The notes beneath the pieces were generated by a model, which saw nothing but the letters and a program-made list of their open reading frames with translations, was not told the origin of the DNA and searched no databases. From Gammaproteobacteria bacterium (GTDB lineage: Bacteria > Pseudomonadota > Gammaproteobacteria > Arenicellales > UBA868), in assembly GCA_022451485.1 (NCBI GenBank), contig JAKUQS010000010.1, forward strand, positions 35,323 to 99,322: a DNA stretch of 64,000 nt, written 5' to 3'. The first letter of the stretch is position 1, and each line of letters starts with the position of its first letter. The position numbers were made by a program, and so were the translations under genes. Below are positions 53,113 to 63,199 of the stretch, one piece after another.

Positions 53113-54000
53113 TCAGCGCATGCCGATGATAGATGTTCCCGTGGCACGTGGATCTCGTTGGGGCCAGCGCCCTGCTTCAACTTGAGCAAGAAAATCTGAT
53201 ATGGCTGCGTTGAACGCAGCGGGCTCTTCAATATTAATCGTGTGACCCGTATTGGGAAGAATTTGAAGGGCCGCTGAAGGGACGGTACGTTTTAAGTAAA
53301 TGTTGGGGATCAGGCAGGGTTCGTCTTCGTCGCCTGTGAGGACCAACATAGGTACTGTGATTTGACGCAGGTCTGCTTCAAGATCAAACAGCGAGGGGCG
53401 CTCTCGTTGCACGCCGCGCATAGTGAGTGCCGCCCCCTCGAGGGAATGTTCAGCCAGTTGGTCACGAAAGTCAGCCCAGCCGCGGGGATCTTTGTTCTGG
53501 AATTGCACGCGGGTGGGTCCCTCAGCGTATTGTTTGGCAAAAGCATCACCCGTGCTGGATTCGATCATCTCGGCAGCCTTTTCAGTCTCTTCTCGAAACT
53601 GTGTTCGACGATCAGGTTCCGCACCGTACCCACAGCCGGCGACAACCAGCGAGTGAGCACGCTCTGGATGATGAATGCCGAAATGTAAGGTGGCAAAGCC
53701 GCCCATTGAAAGACCGACGATGTGCCCTTTTTCGACATCCAGATGATCGAGAATGGCGAGTAGGTCCTTACGGGCGTGGTCCTGTGAGTACATCGATCCT
53801 TCGGATGGAATATCTGAGGGGGTATAGCCCCGAGCGCTGTACGCAACGCAGTGGTAGCGGCGTGAAAAGTACCGCATCTGTGCTTCCCAACTGCGGTGAT
53901 CTCCGGCAAATTCGTGCACAAAGACAATCGTCTGGCCTTCGCCGCTTTCTTCGTAGTGAAGTTGGACACCGTCGGGCGTTTTCGCATAGGGCATGGTCAA
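53113..54000 (-). CDS. Alpha/beta hydrolase, RutD / enol-lactonase-like (paralogue 2)
   Basis: This 295-residue alpha/beta hydrolase has the same layout as the protein at 9343–10224: VHEFAGDHRSW, GLSMGG, TGDEDEPC and TGHTINIEEP, and the shared RVQFQNKDPRGW. More than half of residues look identical by eye, so the two arose by duplication or transfer within this chromosome. It has no signal peptide. It lies in the second amide-catabolism set, next to an isochorismatase-like gene. Confidence 0.9.
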   Translation of the reverse strand: MTMPYAKTPDGVQLHYEESGEGQTIVFVHEFAGDHRSWEAQMRYFSRRYHCVAYSARGYTPSDIPSEGSMYSQDHARKDLLAILDHLDVEKGHIVGLSMGGFATLHFGIHHPERAHSLVVAGCGYGAEPDRRTQFREETEKAAEMIESSTGDAFAKQYAEGPTRVQFQNKDPRGWADFRDQLAEHSLEGAALTMRGVQRERPSLFDLEADLRQITVPMLVLTGDEDEPCLIPNIYLKRTVPSAALQILPNTGHTINIEEPAAFNAAISDFLAQVEAGRWPQRDPRATGTSIIGMR

Positions 54001-54065
54001 TGATCCAATGAATGGTTTAAATACCAGGAGAGGATATGGTACACCCCCCGACAGTTTTTCGGGCG

Positions 54066-56993
54066 TTAATGACCGGTTAGGCGTTGATCGAGGAGTACCG
54101 CTAAATGAAATGCCTGGCGACTCGTGCCGTGCATGATCTGTGTCCGGCAGCTCGTTCCATTCGCGACAATGACGTCGGTATCCGGTAGTTTGCGAATAGC
54201 GGGTAATAGCGATAGTTCTGCCATTTGGAGCGAGACGTCGTAAGTTTCACGCTGGTAACCGAACGCACCGGCCATTCCGCAGCAGCTTGAAGTAATGAAT
54301 TCTGGTTCAATACCCGGAAACAGTTGTAGTGCTGAAGTCATTGCGTCTAGCGTGGCAAACGCTTTCTGATGGCAGTGTCCATGAATCGCCACGCGACATG
54401 ACGCAGTGGTTTCGAAATCAAAACGCAGCTGTTCGTGCGACCGCGCAATAAACTCCTCTAGCAACAGCGATTGCTCTGATAATTTCTTGGTTAAGGATGC
54501 TGTAAGTAAAGCCGGGTATTCATCGCGTAAAGTGAGTAGGCACGATGGCTCAAGACCGATGATCGGTGTGCCGCGTTCGAGGTGTGGTGTTAACGCAGAA
54601 ATTAAGCGACGAGCTTCGGTGCGTGCTTCATCAATCAGTCCTGCGCTAAGAAAAGTACGCCCACAACAAAGTGGGCGCGCATTGATGTCGCCTGCGATCT
54701 GCACACGGCAGCCGAGTTTTCTTAGTACCGAGATGAGCGCATGGCCGTTTTCAGGTTCGAAGTAACGGGTAAAGGTATCGAAGAGAACGACTACTTCAGG
54801 GCCATCGCCTGCGGGTAGTGACAGTGAGCGCGGCAAAGGCGTTCCAGTGTGCCAGCGCGGTAACGCGCGATGCCGGCTAAACCCGGTGAGTTTTTCCTGT
54901 AGCAATTGTGCAGCTGGCAGTTGGGTGGCGCCGTTGATCAGTCGAGCCAGTCGTGCCGCTATGGGTGCGTAGCGGGGCAGGTAAGCAATCAATCGGTCAC
55001 GCAGTGCAAGACCCGAGGTGGTTAGCTGTTGGGCGAGATATTCAGTTTTCATTCGTGCCATGTCGACGCCCGTTGGACACTCGCGGCGACAGGCTTTGCA
55101 GCCAACACATAACGCCATGCTTTCTGCCATGTCGGGTGAAGTCAGGGCGTCCGGACCGAGTTGACCCGATAGGGCCAGACGCAATGTGTTTGCGCGCCCT
55201 CGAGTGGAGTCTTTCTCGGCACCTGTGGCGCGGTAAGAGGGACACATGACCGCGGCGTCTCGCTTGCGACACGCACCATTGTTATTGCACATCTCAGTGG
55301 CATTCGAGAAGCCGCCCCATGAAGACCAGTCGAATGCGGTGGTGATCGGTTGTGCGTCATAGTCGGGTTGATAACGAAAAAGAGATCGATCATCCATCTT
55401 TGGTGCATTAATAATTTTTCCTGGATTCAGCAGTCCGTCCGGATCAAAGGTTCGTTTGATTTTGCCAAAGACCTCGACCAATGCTCGGCCGAACATGGGT
55501 CGATGAAACTCTGAACGAACGATACCGTCGCCGTGTTCTCCCGAATGGGAGCCTTTGTATTCTCGAACCATAGCGAAGGCTTCTTCTGCGATTGAACGCA
55601 TCTTTTTTACATCACTTGTCTCCTTCATGTTGAGGATAGGGCGCACATGCAAGCAGCCCTCCGATGCGTGGGCATACCAGGTGCCTGTGGTGCCGTGGCG
55701 ATGGAAAATCTCAGTTAATCGATCTGTGTAGTCTGCAAGATGCTCGAGCGGTACGGCGCAATCTTCAATAAATGACACCGGTTTTCCCTCGCCTTTCATC
55801 GACATCATGATGTTCAGCCCGGCCTTGCGCACTTCCCATACCTGGCGCTGTTCCATAGGGTCGGTCACCTTGACCAGGGCGTCGGGGAACCCAAGGTCAT
55901 TGAGCATTTCATTCAATCGATTAAGTTGCGTTAGTAGCTGGTCAAGCTCGGCACCCGCAAACTCGACTAGTAAGAGAGCATCAGGGTCGCCGCGGACGAA
56001 CGTGTCAAGCGTGTTGCGGAAAAGTGGAATATCGCGGGCGAGTTTCATTAGGGTGTGATCAACCAGCTCTACGGCCTCGGGGTCGAGAGTGACCAGATGG
56101 CGGGTCGCATCCATGGCCGCGTAAAAGGTAGAGAAATGGCAAACGCCCAGCACCCGCTGTGCGGGTATAGGGTGCAGTTTGAGTTGAATGCGACGTGACA
56201 GCGCCAGTGTTCCTTCCGAACCAACCAGGAGTTGGGCCATGTTGTGTCCCGTGCTCTCGCCACTCGGTGCCAAGGCATCGATGTTATATCCACCCACGCG
56301 CCGGTGTACTTTGGGGAAGCCATCAATGATGGTAGTGGCTTCCCGTTTTGCAAGATCAAGCAGTTGTCCTACCATGCGTCGAAATGCTGGTGAACCTTGT
56401 ATGTCATCACGACTCGGCGGCAGTGCTCCAAAACGCTCTTGGTCGCCATTTGCTAGGGTTGCATCAATGGCAAGTACGTTGGCCCGCATCAGTCCATAAC
56501 GAGTGGAGCGAGCTCCGCAGCTATTGTTTCCCGTCATACCACCCAGGGTCGCACGACTCGCTGTTGAGACGTCGATCGGGAAAAATAATCCATGGGGTTT
56601 TAGGAACGCATTCAACTCGTCGAGCACAATGCCAGGTTGGACGGTGACGTTTCTCTGATCGGGCTCAAAGGTTAAAACCTGGTTTAAGTGTCGGGAAACA
56701 TCCATGACCAGGGCAAGCCCCACCGTTTGGCCACACTGTGAAGTTCCTGCTCCACGCGCCAACAAGGGGACTCCTTCTTCACGGCAGATAGCGACAATCG
56801 CGGCGATATCATCCTCGCTTCGGGGAGTGACCACGCCGATCGGCTCCACTTGGTAGATAGATGCGTCGGTGCTGTAGCGCCCTCTACTGAAGGCATCGAA
56901 CAATACTTCGCCTTCGATTGCCTGTTGCAACCGCTGAGCCAGATGTTGCTCGCCAATGCGGCGGGTAAGCGGCGAGTCGGCGTAAAATGTCAT
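54066..56993 (-). CDS. FAD-binding and Fe-S oxidoreductase (YdiJ/D-lactate-dehydrogenase-type fusion)
   Basis: The 975-residue fusion has an N-terminal FAD_binding_4 domain (LARGAGTSQCGQTVGLALVMD) and a FAD_oxidase_C domain. Two 4Fe-4S sites follow: CNNNGAC with CRKRDAAVMCPS, and CVGCKACRRECPTG. A CCG domain near the C terminus reads SSCCGMAGAFGYQ. Such fusions oxidise 2-hydroxy acids (D-lactate, D-2-hydroxyglutarate, glycolate) and pass electrons to the chain. It diverges from the aminotransferase at 57133, and a glycolate/glyoxylate link is plausible. Confidence 0.92.
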   Translation of the reverse strand: MTFYADSPLTRRIGEQHLAQRLQQAIEGEVLFDAFSRGRYSTDASIYQVEPIGVVTPRSEDDIAAIVAICREEGVPLLARGAGTSQCGQTVGLALVMDVSRHLNQVLTFEPDQRNVTVQPGIVLDELNAFLKPHGLFFPIDVSTASRATLGGMTGNNSCGARSTRYGLMRANVLAIDATLANGDQERFGALPPSRDDIQGSPAFRRMVGQLLDLAKREATTIIDGFPKVHRRVGGYNIDALAPSGESTGHNMAQLLVGSEGTLALSRRIQLKLHPIPAQRVLGVCHFSTFYAAMDATRHLVTLDPEAVELVDHTLMKLARDIPLFRNTLDTFVRGDPDALLLVEFAGAELDQLLTQLNRLNEMLNDLGFPDALVKVTDPMEQRQVWEVRKAGLNIMMSMKGEGKPVSFIEDCAVPLEHLADYTDRLTEIFHRHGTTGTWYAHASEGCLHVRPILNMKETSDVKKMRSIAEEAFAMVREYKGSHSGEHGDGIVRSEFHRPMFGRALVEVFGKIKRTFDPDGLLNPGKIINAPKMDDRSLFRYQPDYDAQPITTAFDWSSWGGFSNATEMCNNNGACRKRDAAVMCPSYRATGAEKDSTRGRANTLRLALSGQLGPDALTSPDMAESMALCVGCKACRRECPTGVDMARMKTEYLAQQLTTSGLALRDRLIAYLPRYAPIAARLARLINGATQLPAAQLLQEKLTGFSRHRALPRWHTGTPLPRSLSLPAGDGPEVVVLFDTFTRYFEPENGHALISVLRKLGCRVQIAGDINARPLCCGRTFLSAGLIDEARTEARRLISALTPHLERGTPIIGLEPSCLLTLRDEYPALLTASLTKKLSEQSLLLEEFIARSHEQLRFDFETTASCRVAIHGHCHQKAFATLDAMTSALQLFPGIEPEFITSSCCGMAGAFGYQRETYDVSLQMAELSLLPAIRKLPDTDVIVANGTSCRTQIMHGTSRQAFHLAVLLDQRLTGH

Positions 56994-57132
56994 GGGCCCG
57001 TTCGACGAGACAAGTTAATTAAAAAGAAATGTTTTGCCATACGTTAAAGTGTGTAGCGCCTCGAACAAGTGATAGTCTAGCGCGCCCCGAGTGCCAATCG
57101 GTTAACGTCAACGCGAATCAAGGAACGTATCA

Positions 57133-58302
57133 GTGAATCAACGCCGAAACAGTGGCCGTCATTTCCTGCAGATACCCGGTCCGACTAACGTGCCTGATCG
57201 GGTACTGAATGCCATTCAGCAGCCGACAATTGATCATCGGGGACCCGGGTTTCGTGATCTGACGGCGGATGTGCTGAATGGCTTGGGCCAAGTTTTCCAA
57301 ACACGGTCAAAAGTCGTGGTTTTCCCCTCGTCGGGCACCGGGGCTTGGGAAGCTGCGTTGGTTAATACTCTTTCTGCTGGTGATCGGGTCTTGATGTGTG
57401 AGACCGGACATTTCGCGCGGTTGTGGTATGGCATTGCGGAACGGTTAGGGCTTGATCCCCAGTTACTGCCAGGTGACTGGCGACATCCAGCCGATCCATT
57501 GGCCATCGGCGAAGCGTTGGCCAATGATGTGGACCATCTCATCAAGGCAGTGTGTGTTGTTCATAACGAGACCTCCACGGGTGCGATGTCGGATGTAGCT
57601 GCGGTGCGTGCTGTGATCGATGAGCAAAGACATCCGGCTTTATTGATGGTCGATACCATCTCTTCGTTAGCCTCGATTGACTTCCGCCATGATGAATGGG
57701 GGGTCGATGTGACGGTCGGTGGATCGCAGAAAGGCCTGATGCTGCCACCAGGCCTTGGATTTAATGCGGTAAGTGATAAGGCGTTGTCGGCATCGCTAAA
57801 CGCAACCTTGCCACGGGCTTACTGGAACTGGCAGGACATGCTTGATGCTAACAACAACGGGTTCTTCCCCTACACACCGGCGACCAATCTTCTGTATGGG
57901 TTGCGCGAGGCGCTAAGCATGCTGTTGGATGAAGGACTTGAGAATGTGTTTGAGCGTCATCGTCGTCTCGCTGAGGCGACTCGTTGTGCTGTAGCGACCT
58001 GGCAACTCGAGCTGTTGTGTCTCGACAGCGCCGCTCGGAGTCATTCTCTGACAGCCGTGCAGTTGCCTGAAGGTGTTGATGCAGATGCATTTCGTGCGAC
58101 AGTGTTGGCGCGGTATAACATGTCGCTGGGCAATGGTCTTGGCCGCCTGGCGGGCCGCGTCTTTCGTATTGGCCACCTGGGCGACTTTAACGAACTGATG
58201 TTGATCGGTACGTTGGGTGGCGTCGAGATGGGTCTTGCCGCCTCGGGGATTACACACCAGCGTGGTGGCGTGACAGCAGCGATGGATTACTTGTCGGGAT
58301 AA
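57133..58302 (+). CDS. Class V aminotransferase, serine/alanine–glyoxylate type
   Basis: This 389-residue enzyme has PGPTNVPDRVLNAI at the N terminus, FPSSGTGAWEAALVN, VHNETSTGAMSDV, DTISSLASIDF and the PLP Lys in GGSQKGLMLPPGLGF. It matches the SgaA/AGT group, which convert glyoxylate to glycine with serine or alanine as donor. The GTG start has AGGA upstream. Divergence from the 2-hydroxyacid dehydrogenase suggests that the two act in sequence. Confidence 0.92.
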   Translation: MNQRRNSGRHFLQIPGPTNVPDRVLNAIQQPTIDHRGPGFRDLTADVLNGLGQVFQTRSKVVVFPSSGTGAWEAALVNTLSAGDRVLMCETGHFARLWYGIAERLGLDPQLLPGDWRHPADPLAIGEALANDVDHLIKAVCVVHNETSTGAMSDVAAVRAVIDEQRHPALLMVDTISSLASIDFRHDEWGVDVTVGGSQKGLMLPPGLGFNAVSDKALSASLNATLPRAYWNWQDMLDANNNGFFPYTPATNLLYGLREALSMLLDEGLENVFERHRRLAEATRCAVATWQLELLCLDSAARSHSLTAVQLPEGVDADAFRATVLARYNMSLGNGLGRLAGRVFRIGHLGDFNELMLIGTLGGVEMGLAASGITHQRGGVTAAMDYLSG

Positions 58303-58328
58303 GGCCCACCGCGGCAGGTATGCCGGTC

Positions 58329-59552
58329 TCAGCTAGGTCGACACATTTGCTCGAGAGCCTTTGTTAAATCACCTCGACCGCTTTTTTCCAGGATTTTTTT
58401 CAGGCGTTCGTTACAGTGTGCAAGGAGAGGCATTTCTAATGCCGCCCACTGAAAGTTGGTCGATTCGTTCGGTGTAACGTCGCCGAGCAGAATTTGTGCC
58501 ATTGGGCGCTTTTTTTTGTTTATGACATCCGCATGTGCCAGTCCCTGCCCCGAGATGTAAGTGAAGAGACCTTCGTCATCAAACTCTAACTTCATGTGGA
58601 TATGGCCATTGAGCGCGGTGTCGACACCGAGTTTGCGCAGTCGCTGGTGTAGCCAGCGACCTTCGCCCAAACCACCGATATCGTGGGCGCTGCCGCCTTC
58701 GGGTTTGTCTCGTGGATCGATCAGGGGGCGGTGATAGAAGGCAATGCGTTGCCGCACGCCGGGTCTTGATGCCGACAGTTGGTTGAGTAGTCGACCGCGA
58801 TTGCCCGCGCTGAAGGGTAACGTATTGGCGGCGGTATCAAGATTGATGAACTCAATGCCTCCGAGTGTGAATGCATGGTTGAGCGGCCCCAGTCGCCGCG
58901 TAAATAAGTCAATCAGGTTCTTTTCCCCCGGGGCACGGTAATCGTGGTTGCCGAAGGTGATGTAAGTAGGGATAGTGGCTTCGTCAAACGCAGCCTGGGC
59001 ACGGTCGTAGTCCCCCGCTTGGTAGTTGAAATCGCCAAGGTGTAGGAGAAACGACGCGCCGAGTTGCTCGCTCCGTGCCAGGACCCAGCGCAATTCTTCA
59101 TCGCCGCCCGTGTCGCCGATAGCAGCGAATCGGTAGTTCTTCGCGTTGGGAAATCGCCACTCAAGTGCCAATGGGGATGAGCCCAGGGTGCCGCGGACGC
59201 GCCGTGAGAGACCGTTTCTGTTTTCATCAACAACAATGCCGTCACCGACAGGTTGGAGCGTTGCCTGGGGGTGAATGTTGTTGATCTGAAATTCAAATTC
59301 ACCACTACCCATGATCACTACTTTGGGTTCCGGACTGTAGGCCCGCCAGGTTGAGAGAGTGGATCCGACCTCGAGGGGAAAGGCATCATCAGAGCGCCAC
59401 ACGGCATCGTTGACACGGTGTGCTGTCTGAATATCCACCGGTTCGAACTGGAGTCCGGGATAGCGAACGCCACGCACCCACGCGGCGGTGCCGGCAATGG
59501 TTCCGCCAATATAAATACCATATTTAATAAAGTTGCGTTTTGAACGGTTCAT
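58329..59552 (-). CDS. Membrane-anchored metallophosphoesterase
   Basis: The 407-residue protein starts with MNRSKRNFIKYGIYIGGTIAGTAAW, a Tat-like or signal-anchor leader (KRNFIK). The calcineurin-type motifs are GDTGGDEE, GDFNYQAGDYD, FGNHDY, YHRPLID and NGHIHM. The first motif has GDTG instead of GDxH, as in purple-acid-phosphatase-like members. It probably acts in the periplasm on phosphomonoesters. It is convergent with the aminotransferase (26-base gap). Confidence 0.87.
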   Translation of the reverse strand: MNRSKRNFIKYGIYIGGTIAGTAAWVRGVRYPGLQFEPVDIQTAHRVNDAVWRSDDAFPLEVGSTLSTWRAYSPEPKVVIMGSGEFEFQINNIHPQATLQPVGDGIVVDENRNGLSRRVRGTLGSSPLALEWRFPNAKNYRFAAIGDTGGDEELRWVLARSEQLGASFLLHLGDFNYQAGDYDRAQAAFDEATIPTYITFGNHDYRAPGEKNLIDLFTRRLGPLNHAFTLGGIEFINLDTAANTLPFSAGNRGRLLNQLSASRPGVRQRIAFYHRPLIDPRDKPEGGSAHDIGGLGEGRWLHQRLRKLGVDTALNGHIHMKLEFDDEGLFTYISGQGLAHADVINKKKRPMAQILLGDVTPNESTNFQWAALEMPLLAHCNERLKKILEKSGRGDLTKALEQMCRPS

Positions 59553-59701
59553 GAATCAGGCATCGTCAGAGGCAGAGGTATCACTAGAAGCGTAGGGGTG
59601 TTGAGGAGTCACCGATAGAGAGTGATGTAGCTAAGATTTGGGACCACACAACAAAGCAGATTAATGCGCTATCCTAGCATTCTTCCTGCGTCATTGAGTG
59701 A

Positions 59702-60514
59702 ATGTCCTTGAGTGCTAGCCTGCCACGGCGCATTGTGTGCCTGACTGAAGAGACGACTGAAATACTCTATCTCCTAGGAGAGGAAGACAGAATAGTCGGT
59801 ATCTCGGGTTTTACCGTTCGTCCGCCGCGTGCACGACGTGAAAAACCCAAAGTGTCAGCATTCACCAGCGCCAAGATTGAACGGATCGTGGCACTGAAGC
59901 CGGACATGGTGCTTGGGTTTTCTGATCTTCAGGCCGACATTGCAGCAGACTTGATTCGGCAAGGCATGACGGTGCTGGTATTTAATCAACGCTCGGTTGA
60001 TGAGATTCTAAGCCTGATCCGAATCTTGGGTGGCCTGGTGGGGGCGCAGGTGCGGGCCGAGTCCTTAGTGAGCGATTATTCAAGTCGGATTGCCCAGTGT
60101 CGGGCAGTATCGAGCCAGCAGCTTCGTCGACCACGGGTTTATTTTGAGGAATGGGATGATCCTCCTATCTCGGCTATTCGATGGGTGTCCGAATTAATTG
60201 GTATCGCGGGTGGGGACGATATTTTTCCGGAACTCGCCACTTCGCCGGGTGGGGCGGGTCGGATTATTGCGGATTCAGAGGAGATTGTTCGTCGTTCACC
60301 AGATATCATCATTGGCTCGTGGTGTGGTAAGAAGTTTCGGCCTGAAAAGGTGGCCGCTCGGCCGGGTTGGCAGGCCATTCCTGCGGTTGCAAATGGAGAT
60401 CTTCACGAGATCAAGTCGGCGGAAATTCTTCAACCGGGCCCGGCGGCCTTAACCGATGGGCTCGATCATTTGACGCGCATTATTCAGGACTGGCAGCAGC
60501 GTGAAGGCGCTTGA
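59702..60514 (+). CDS. BtuF/FhuD-like cobalamin-binding-type protein without signal peptide
   Basis: This 270-residue protein has the class III periplasmic-binding fold: RIVCLTEETTEILYLLGEEDRIVGISGF, KPDMVLGFSDLQADIAADL, a linking long helix, and IIGSWCGKKFRPE. It starts without a leader peptide, so it appears to be cytoplasmic. Similar leaderless BtuF-like proteins exist in proteobacteria without a clear role. It is convergent with yejF (4-base gap). Confidence 0.85.
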   Translation: MSLSASLPRRIVCLTEETTEILYLLGEEDRIVGISGFTVRPPRARREKPKVSAFTSAKIERIVALKPDMVLGFSDLQADIAADLIRQGMTVLVFNQRSVDEILSLIRILGGLVGAQVRAESLVSDYSSRIAQCRAVSSQQLRRPRVYFEEWDDPPISAIRWVSELIGIAGGDDIFPELATSPGGAGRIIADSEEIVRRSPDIIIGSWCGKKFRPEKVAARPGWQAIPAVANGDLHEIKSAEILQPGPAALTDGLDHLTRIIQDWQQREGA

Positions 60515-60518
60515 AGCA

Positions 60519-62147
60519 TTACTGAGCGATGGCGTTTTCGTTGCTGACATCAAGGTCGAACGCAGCGGTTACCAGGGCCCGTGTGTAGGGGCTTTGCGGA
60601 TTTTTCAGTACCCGGCTCGCAGTACCGTACTCCACCACTTCGCCCTCGCGCATCACGACGATCTCATCACTTAGGGCGCGCACCACCTTCAAGTCATGGC
60701 TGATAAAGAGATAAGCCAGGCCGTGTTTTTTCTGGAGTTCTGTCAGGAGGGTAATCATCTGCGCCTGGACTGCTCGATCGAGCGCCGACGTCGGTTCATC
60801 CAGGATCAGCAAACGGGGTTTAAGAATCATCGCGCGTGCGAGCGCGATACGTTGTCGTTGACCGCCGGAAAACTCATGGGGATAACGGTGGCGAGTATCG
60901 GGATCGAGCCCCACTTCGGTTAGCGCATCGATCACCTGGGTGTCATGGGTCTCGGCGTTACCGATTTGATGCGCGCGCAGACCTTCCGCGACAATCTGTG
61001 CCACGGACAATCGTGGGCTGAGACTGCCGTAAGGATCCTGAAATACGATCTGTATCTGTTTGCGTAGAGGTTTCAGTTGGTGGCTGTTGTATTGATGAAT
61101 TGGTTGGTTGAGAAACTCAATCTCTCCGCGACTTTCAACCAGTCTTAACAGTGCCAATGCGAGCGTAGATTTACCGGATCCACTTTCGCCCACAATGCCG
61201 ATGGTGTGCCCGGCTCGAATTAACACAGTGATGCCATTAGCGGCTTTAACGTGTCCTACGGTGCGACGCAGCAGCCCACGTTTGATGGGATACCACACTC
61301 GGATGTTCTCGCTTCGAAGCACGATCGCTGCTGTGTCGTCAGCCACGGTTTCTCGTTCCGGTGGTTCTGCATCGATCAAGGTCCGGGTATAGGCTTGTTG
61401 CGGTGTGTTGAATACCTGATCGCGATCACCAGACTCGACGATGCGACCGGCTCGCATCACGTACATTCGATCGGCCACTCGTCTGACGACCCCAAGGTCG
61501 TGCGTGATCAGCAGCACAGCCATGCCGAATTCACGCTGAAGATCCTGTAACAACATCAGAATTTGTGCCTGGGCGGTCACATCGACTGCTGTGGTGGGCT
61601 CGTCCGCGATCAAAAGATCAGGCTCGTTAGCCAGTGCCATGGCAATCATCACGCGTTGGCGTTGTCCACCCGACAACTGGTGTGGATACGCTTTCAGTTT
61701 TTCCTCAGGTGTTTGGATACGGACACGTTGAAGTAGTTCGAGACTGCGCCGCTGGGCCGCAGTGGCATCAAGACGTTTGTGTAGTAGGAGTGTTTCTGTC
61801 AGTTGTTTCTCTACTACGTGCAGTGGATTAAGTGATGTCATTGGCTCCTGAAAGATCATACTAATGCGGTTGCCACGAATCTGTCGCAACGTCTCATTAT
61901 CGGCCCCACGCAAGTCGTCGCCCTTAAAACGAATGTGGCCGCTTTCATATCGAGCGTTAGGTGCCAGCAGTCCCAACACAGATAGCGCCGTCACTGACTT
62001 GCCTGAGCCACTTTCGCCGACGAGGGCAACGGTCTCCCCTCGCTCTACCCTAAGAGAAAGCGAATGGACGGCATTAACAACCCCATCGTCGCCTGAAAAA
62101 CTGATCGACAGATCCTGAATTGACAGTAACGAAGTGAGATTAGACAT
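60519..62147 (-). CDS. yejF: Peptide ABC transporter ATPase, YejF-like fused dimer
   Basis: The 542-residue protein holds two complete ABC ATPase domains. The first has [29 protein letters not shown] and [12 protein letters not shown]; the second has [29 protein letters not shown] and [12 protein letters not shown]. This DppD–DppF-like fusion is typical of YejF, which energises import of oligopeptides and microcin C-like compounds. It is the last gene of the yejBEF operon, 11 bases after yejE. Confidence 0.93.
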   Translation of the reverse strand: MSNLTSLLSIQDLSISFSGDDGVVNAVHSLSLRVERGETVALVGESGSGKSVTALSVLGLLAPNARYESGHIRFKGDDLRGADNETLRQIRGNRISMIFQEPMTSLNPLHVVEKQLTETLLLHKRLDATAAQRRSLELLQRVRIQTPEEKLKAYPHQLSGGQRQRVMIAMALANEPDLLIADEPTTAVDVTAQAQILMLLQDLQREFGMAVLLITHDLGVVRRVADRMYVMRAGRIVESGDRDQVFNTPQQAYTRTLIDAEPPERETVADDTAAIVLRSENIRVWYPIKRGLLRRTVGHVKAANGITVLIRAGHTIGIVGESGSGKSTLALALLRLVESRGEIEFLNQPIHQYNSHQLKPLRKQIQIVFQDPYGSLSPRLSVAQIVAEGLRAHQIGNAETHDTQVIDALTEVGLDPDTRHRYPHEFSGGQRQRIALARAMILKPRLLILDEPTSALDRAVQAQMITLLTELQKKHGLAYLFISHDLKVVRALSDEIVVMREGEVVEYGTASRVLKNPQSPYTRALVTAAFDLDVSNENAIAQ

Positions 62148-62158
62148 GGCGGCAGCAG

Positions 62159-63199
62159 TCAGTTGATCTGTTTTCTTGGATCAAAGGCATCGCGAACTGC
62201 CTCGCTGATCAGAATCAATAAGGTCAGCATGAGTGCGATGGTGAAAAAACCGGTCAGGCCAAGCCACGGTGCCTGAAGGTTGGCTTTCCCCTGGGCAAGG
62301 AGCTCACCGAGCGAGGCAGAACCTGGAGGGAGTCCGATGCCGAGAAAATCGAGTGATGTCAGGACGGTGACCGAGCCGGCTAACGTGAACGGAATAAAGG
62401 TGATCGTGGCGACCATGGCATTGGGCAGCAGGTGGCGAAACATGATGGCAAGGTTACTGACACCCAATGCCTGAGCGGCACGTACGTACTCGAAATTCCT
62501 GGCTCGCAGAAACTCTGCTCGCACCACTCCAACGAAGCCCATCCATGAGAACAGCAGTAATAGACCCAGTAGCCACCAGAAATTGGGTTCGACAACACTG
62601 GCAAGAATAATCAATAGGTAGAGGGTCGGCAGGCCCGACCAGATTTCCATGAAGCGCTGAAAGATAAGATCAAGCCAGCCGCCAAAATATCCCTGGACTG
62701 CGCCGGCTGAGACACCAATGATGGCGCTGATGAAGGTCAGGGCGAACCCAAACAGCACTGAAATTCTGAAGCCGTAAATCACGCGGGCCAGCACATCGCG
62801 TGCCTGGTCGTCCGTACCCAGCCAGTGATTTCGATCTGGCGGCGCGGGCGCGGGGACCGGTAGGTCCCACGCGACCGTGCGATGGTGATAGCGCACGATG
62901 GGCCATAGTGCCCAGCCGTCGCGCTCGATCAGTTCGCTGAGGTAAGGGTTGCGGTAGTCAGCTTCCGTGAGAAAGTCGCCGCCAAAAGTGGTTTCGGGAT
63001 AGGCCTTAACGATAGGGAAATAGACCTCACCCTTGAAGTAAACCACGAAGGGCTTGTCGTTGGCGATGACCTCGGCCAGTAGGGTCGTGATAAAAAGAAT
63101 GACAAAAATCCACAGTGACCACCATCCCCTTCGGTTCGAACGGAAGCGTTGCAGTCGGCGCCGAGTCAGGGGTGTGAGTCGAATCGAATCCATGTTCAT
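62159..63199 (-). CDS. yejE: Peptide ABC transporter permease YejE
   Basis: The 346-residue permease has an N-terminal membrane segment followed by a long periplasmic part ([20 protein letters not shown]), as in YejE. The BPD_transp_1 domain follows with [25 protein letters not shown] and the EAA-like loop [24 protein letters not shown]. It pairs with YejB. Its start overlaps the yejB stop by 4 bases. Confidence 0.93.
   Translation of the reverse strand: MNMDSIRLTPLTRRRLQRFRSNRRGWWSLWIFVILFITTLLAEVIANDKPFVVYFKGEVYFPIVKAYPETTFGGDFLTEADYRNPYLSELIERDGWALWPIVRYHHRTVAWDLPVPAPAPPDRNHWLGTDDQARDVLARVIYGFRISVLFGFALTFISAIIGVSAGAVQGYFGGWLDLIFQRFMEIWSGLPTLYLLIILASVVEPNFWWLLGLLLLFSWMGFVGVVRAEFLRARNFEYVRAAQALGVSNLAIMFRHLLPNAMVATITFIPFTLAGSVTVLTSLDFLGIGLPPGSASLGELLAQGKANLQAPWLGLTGFFTIALMLTLLILISEAVRDAFDPRKQIN

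Noticed and set aside
53427-54011. 194-codon frame antisense to the second RutD-like hydrolase
   Set aside because: No conserved motif, and the opposite strand encodes a complete hydrolase.
58307-58325. Small hairpin between the aminotransferase and metallophosphoesterase genes
   Set aside because: Five-base-pair stem without T tract; too weak to call a terminator.
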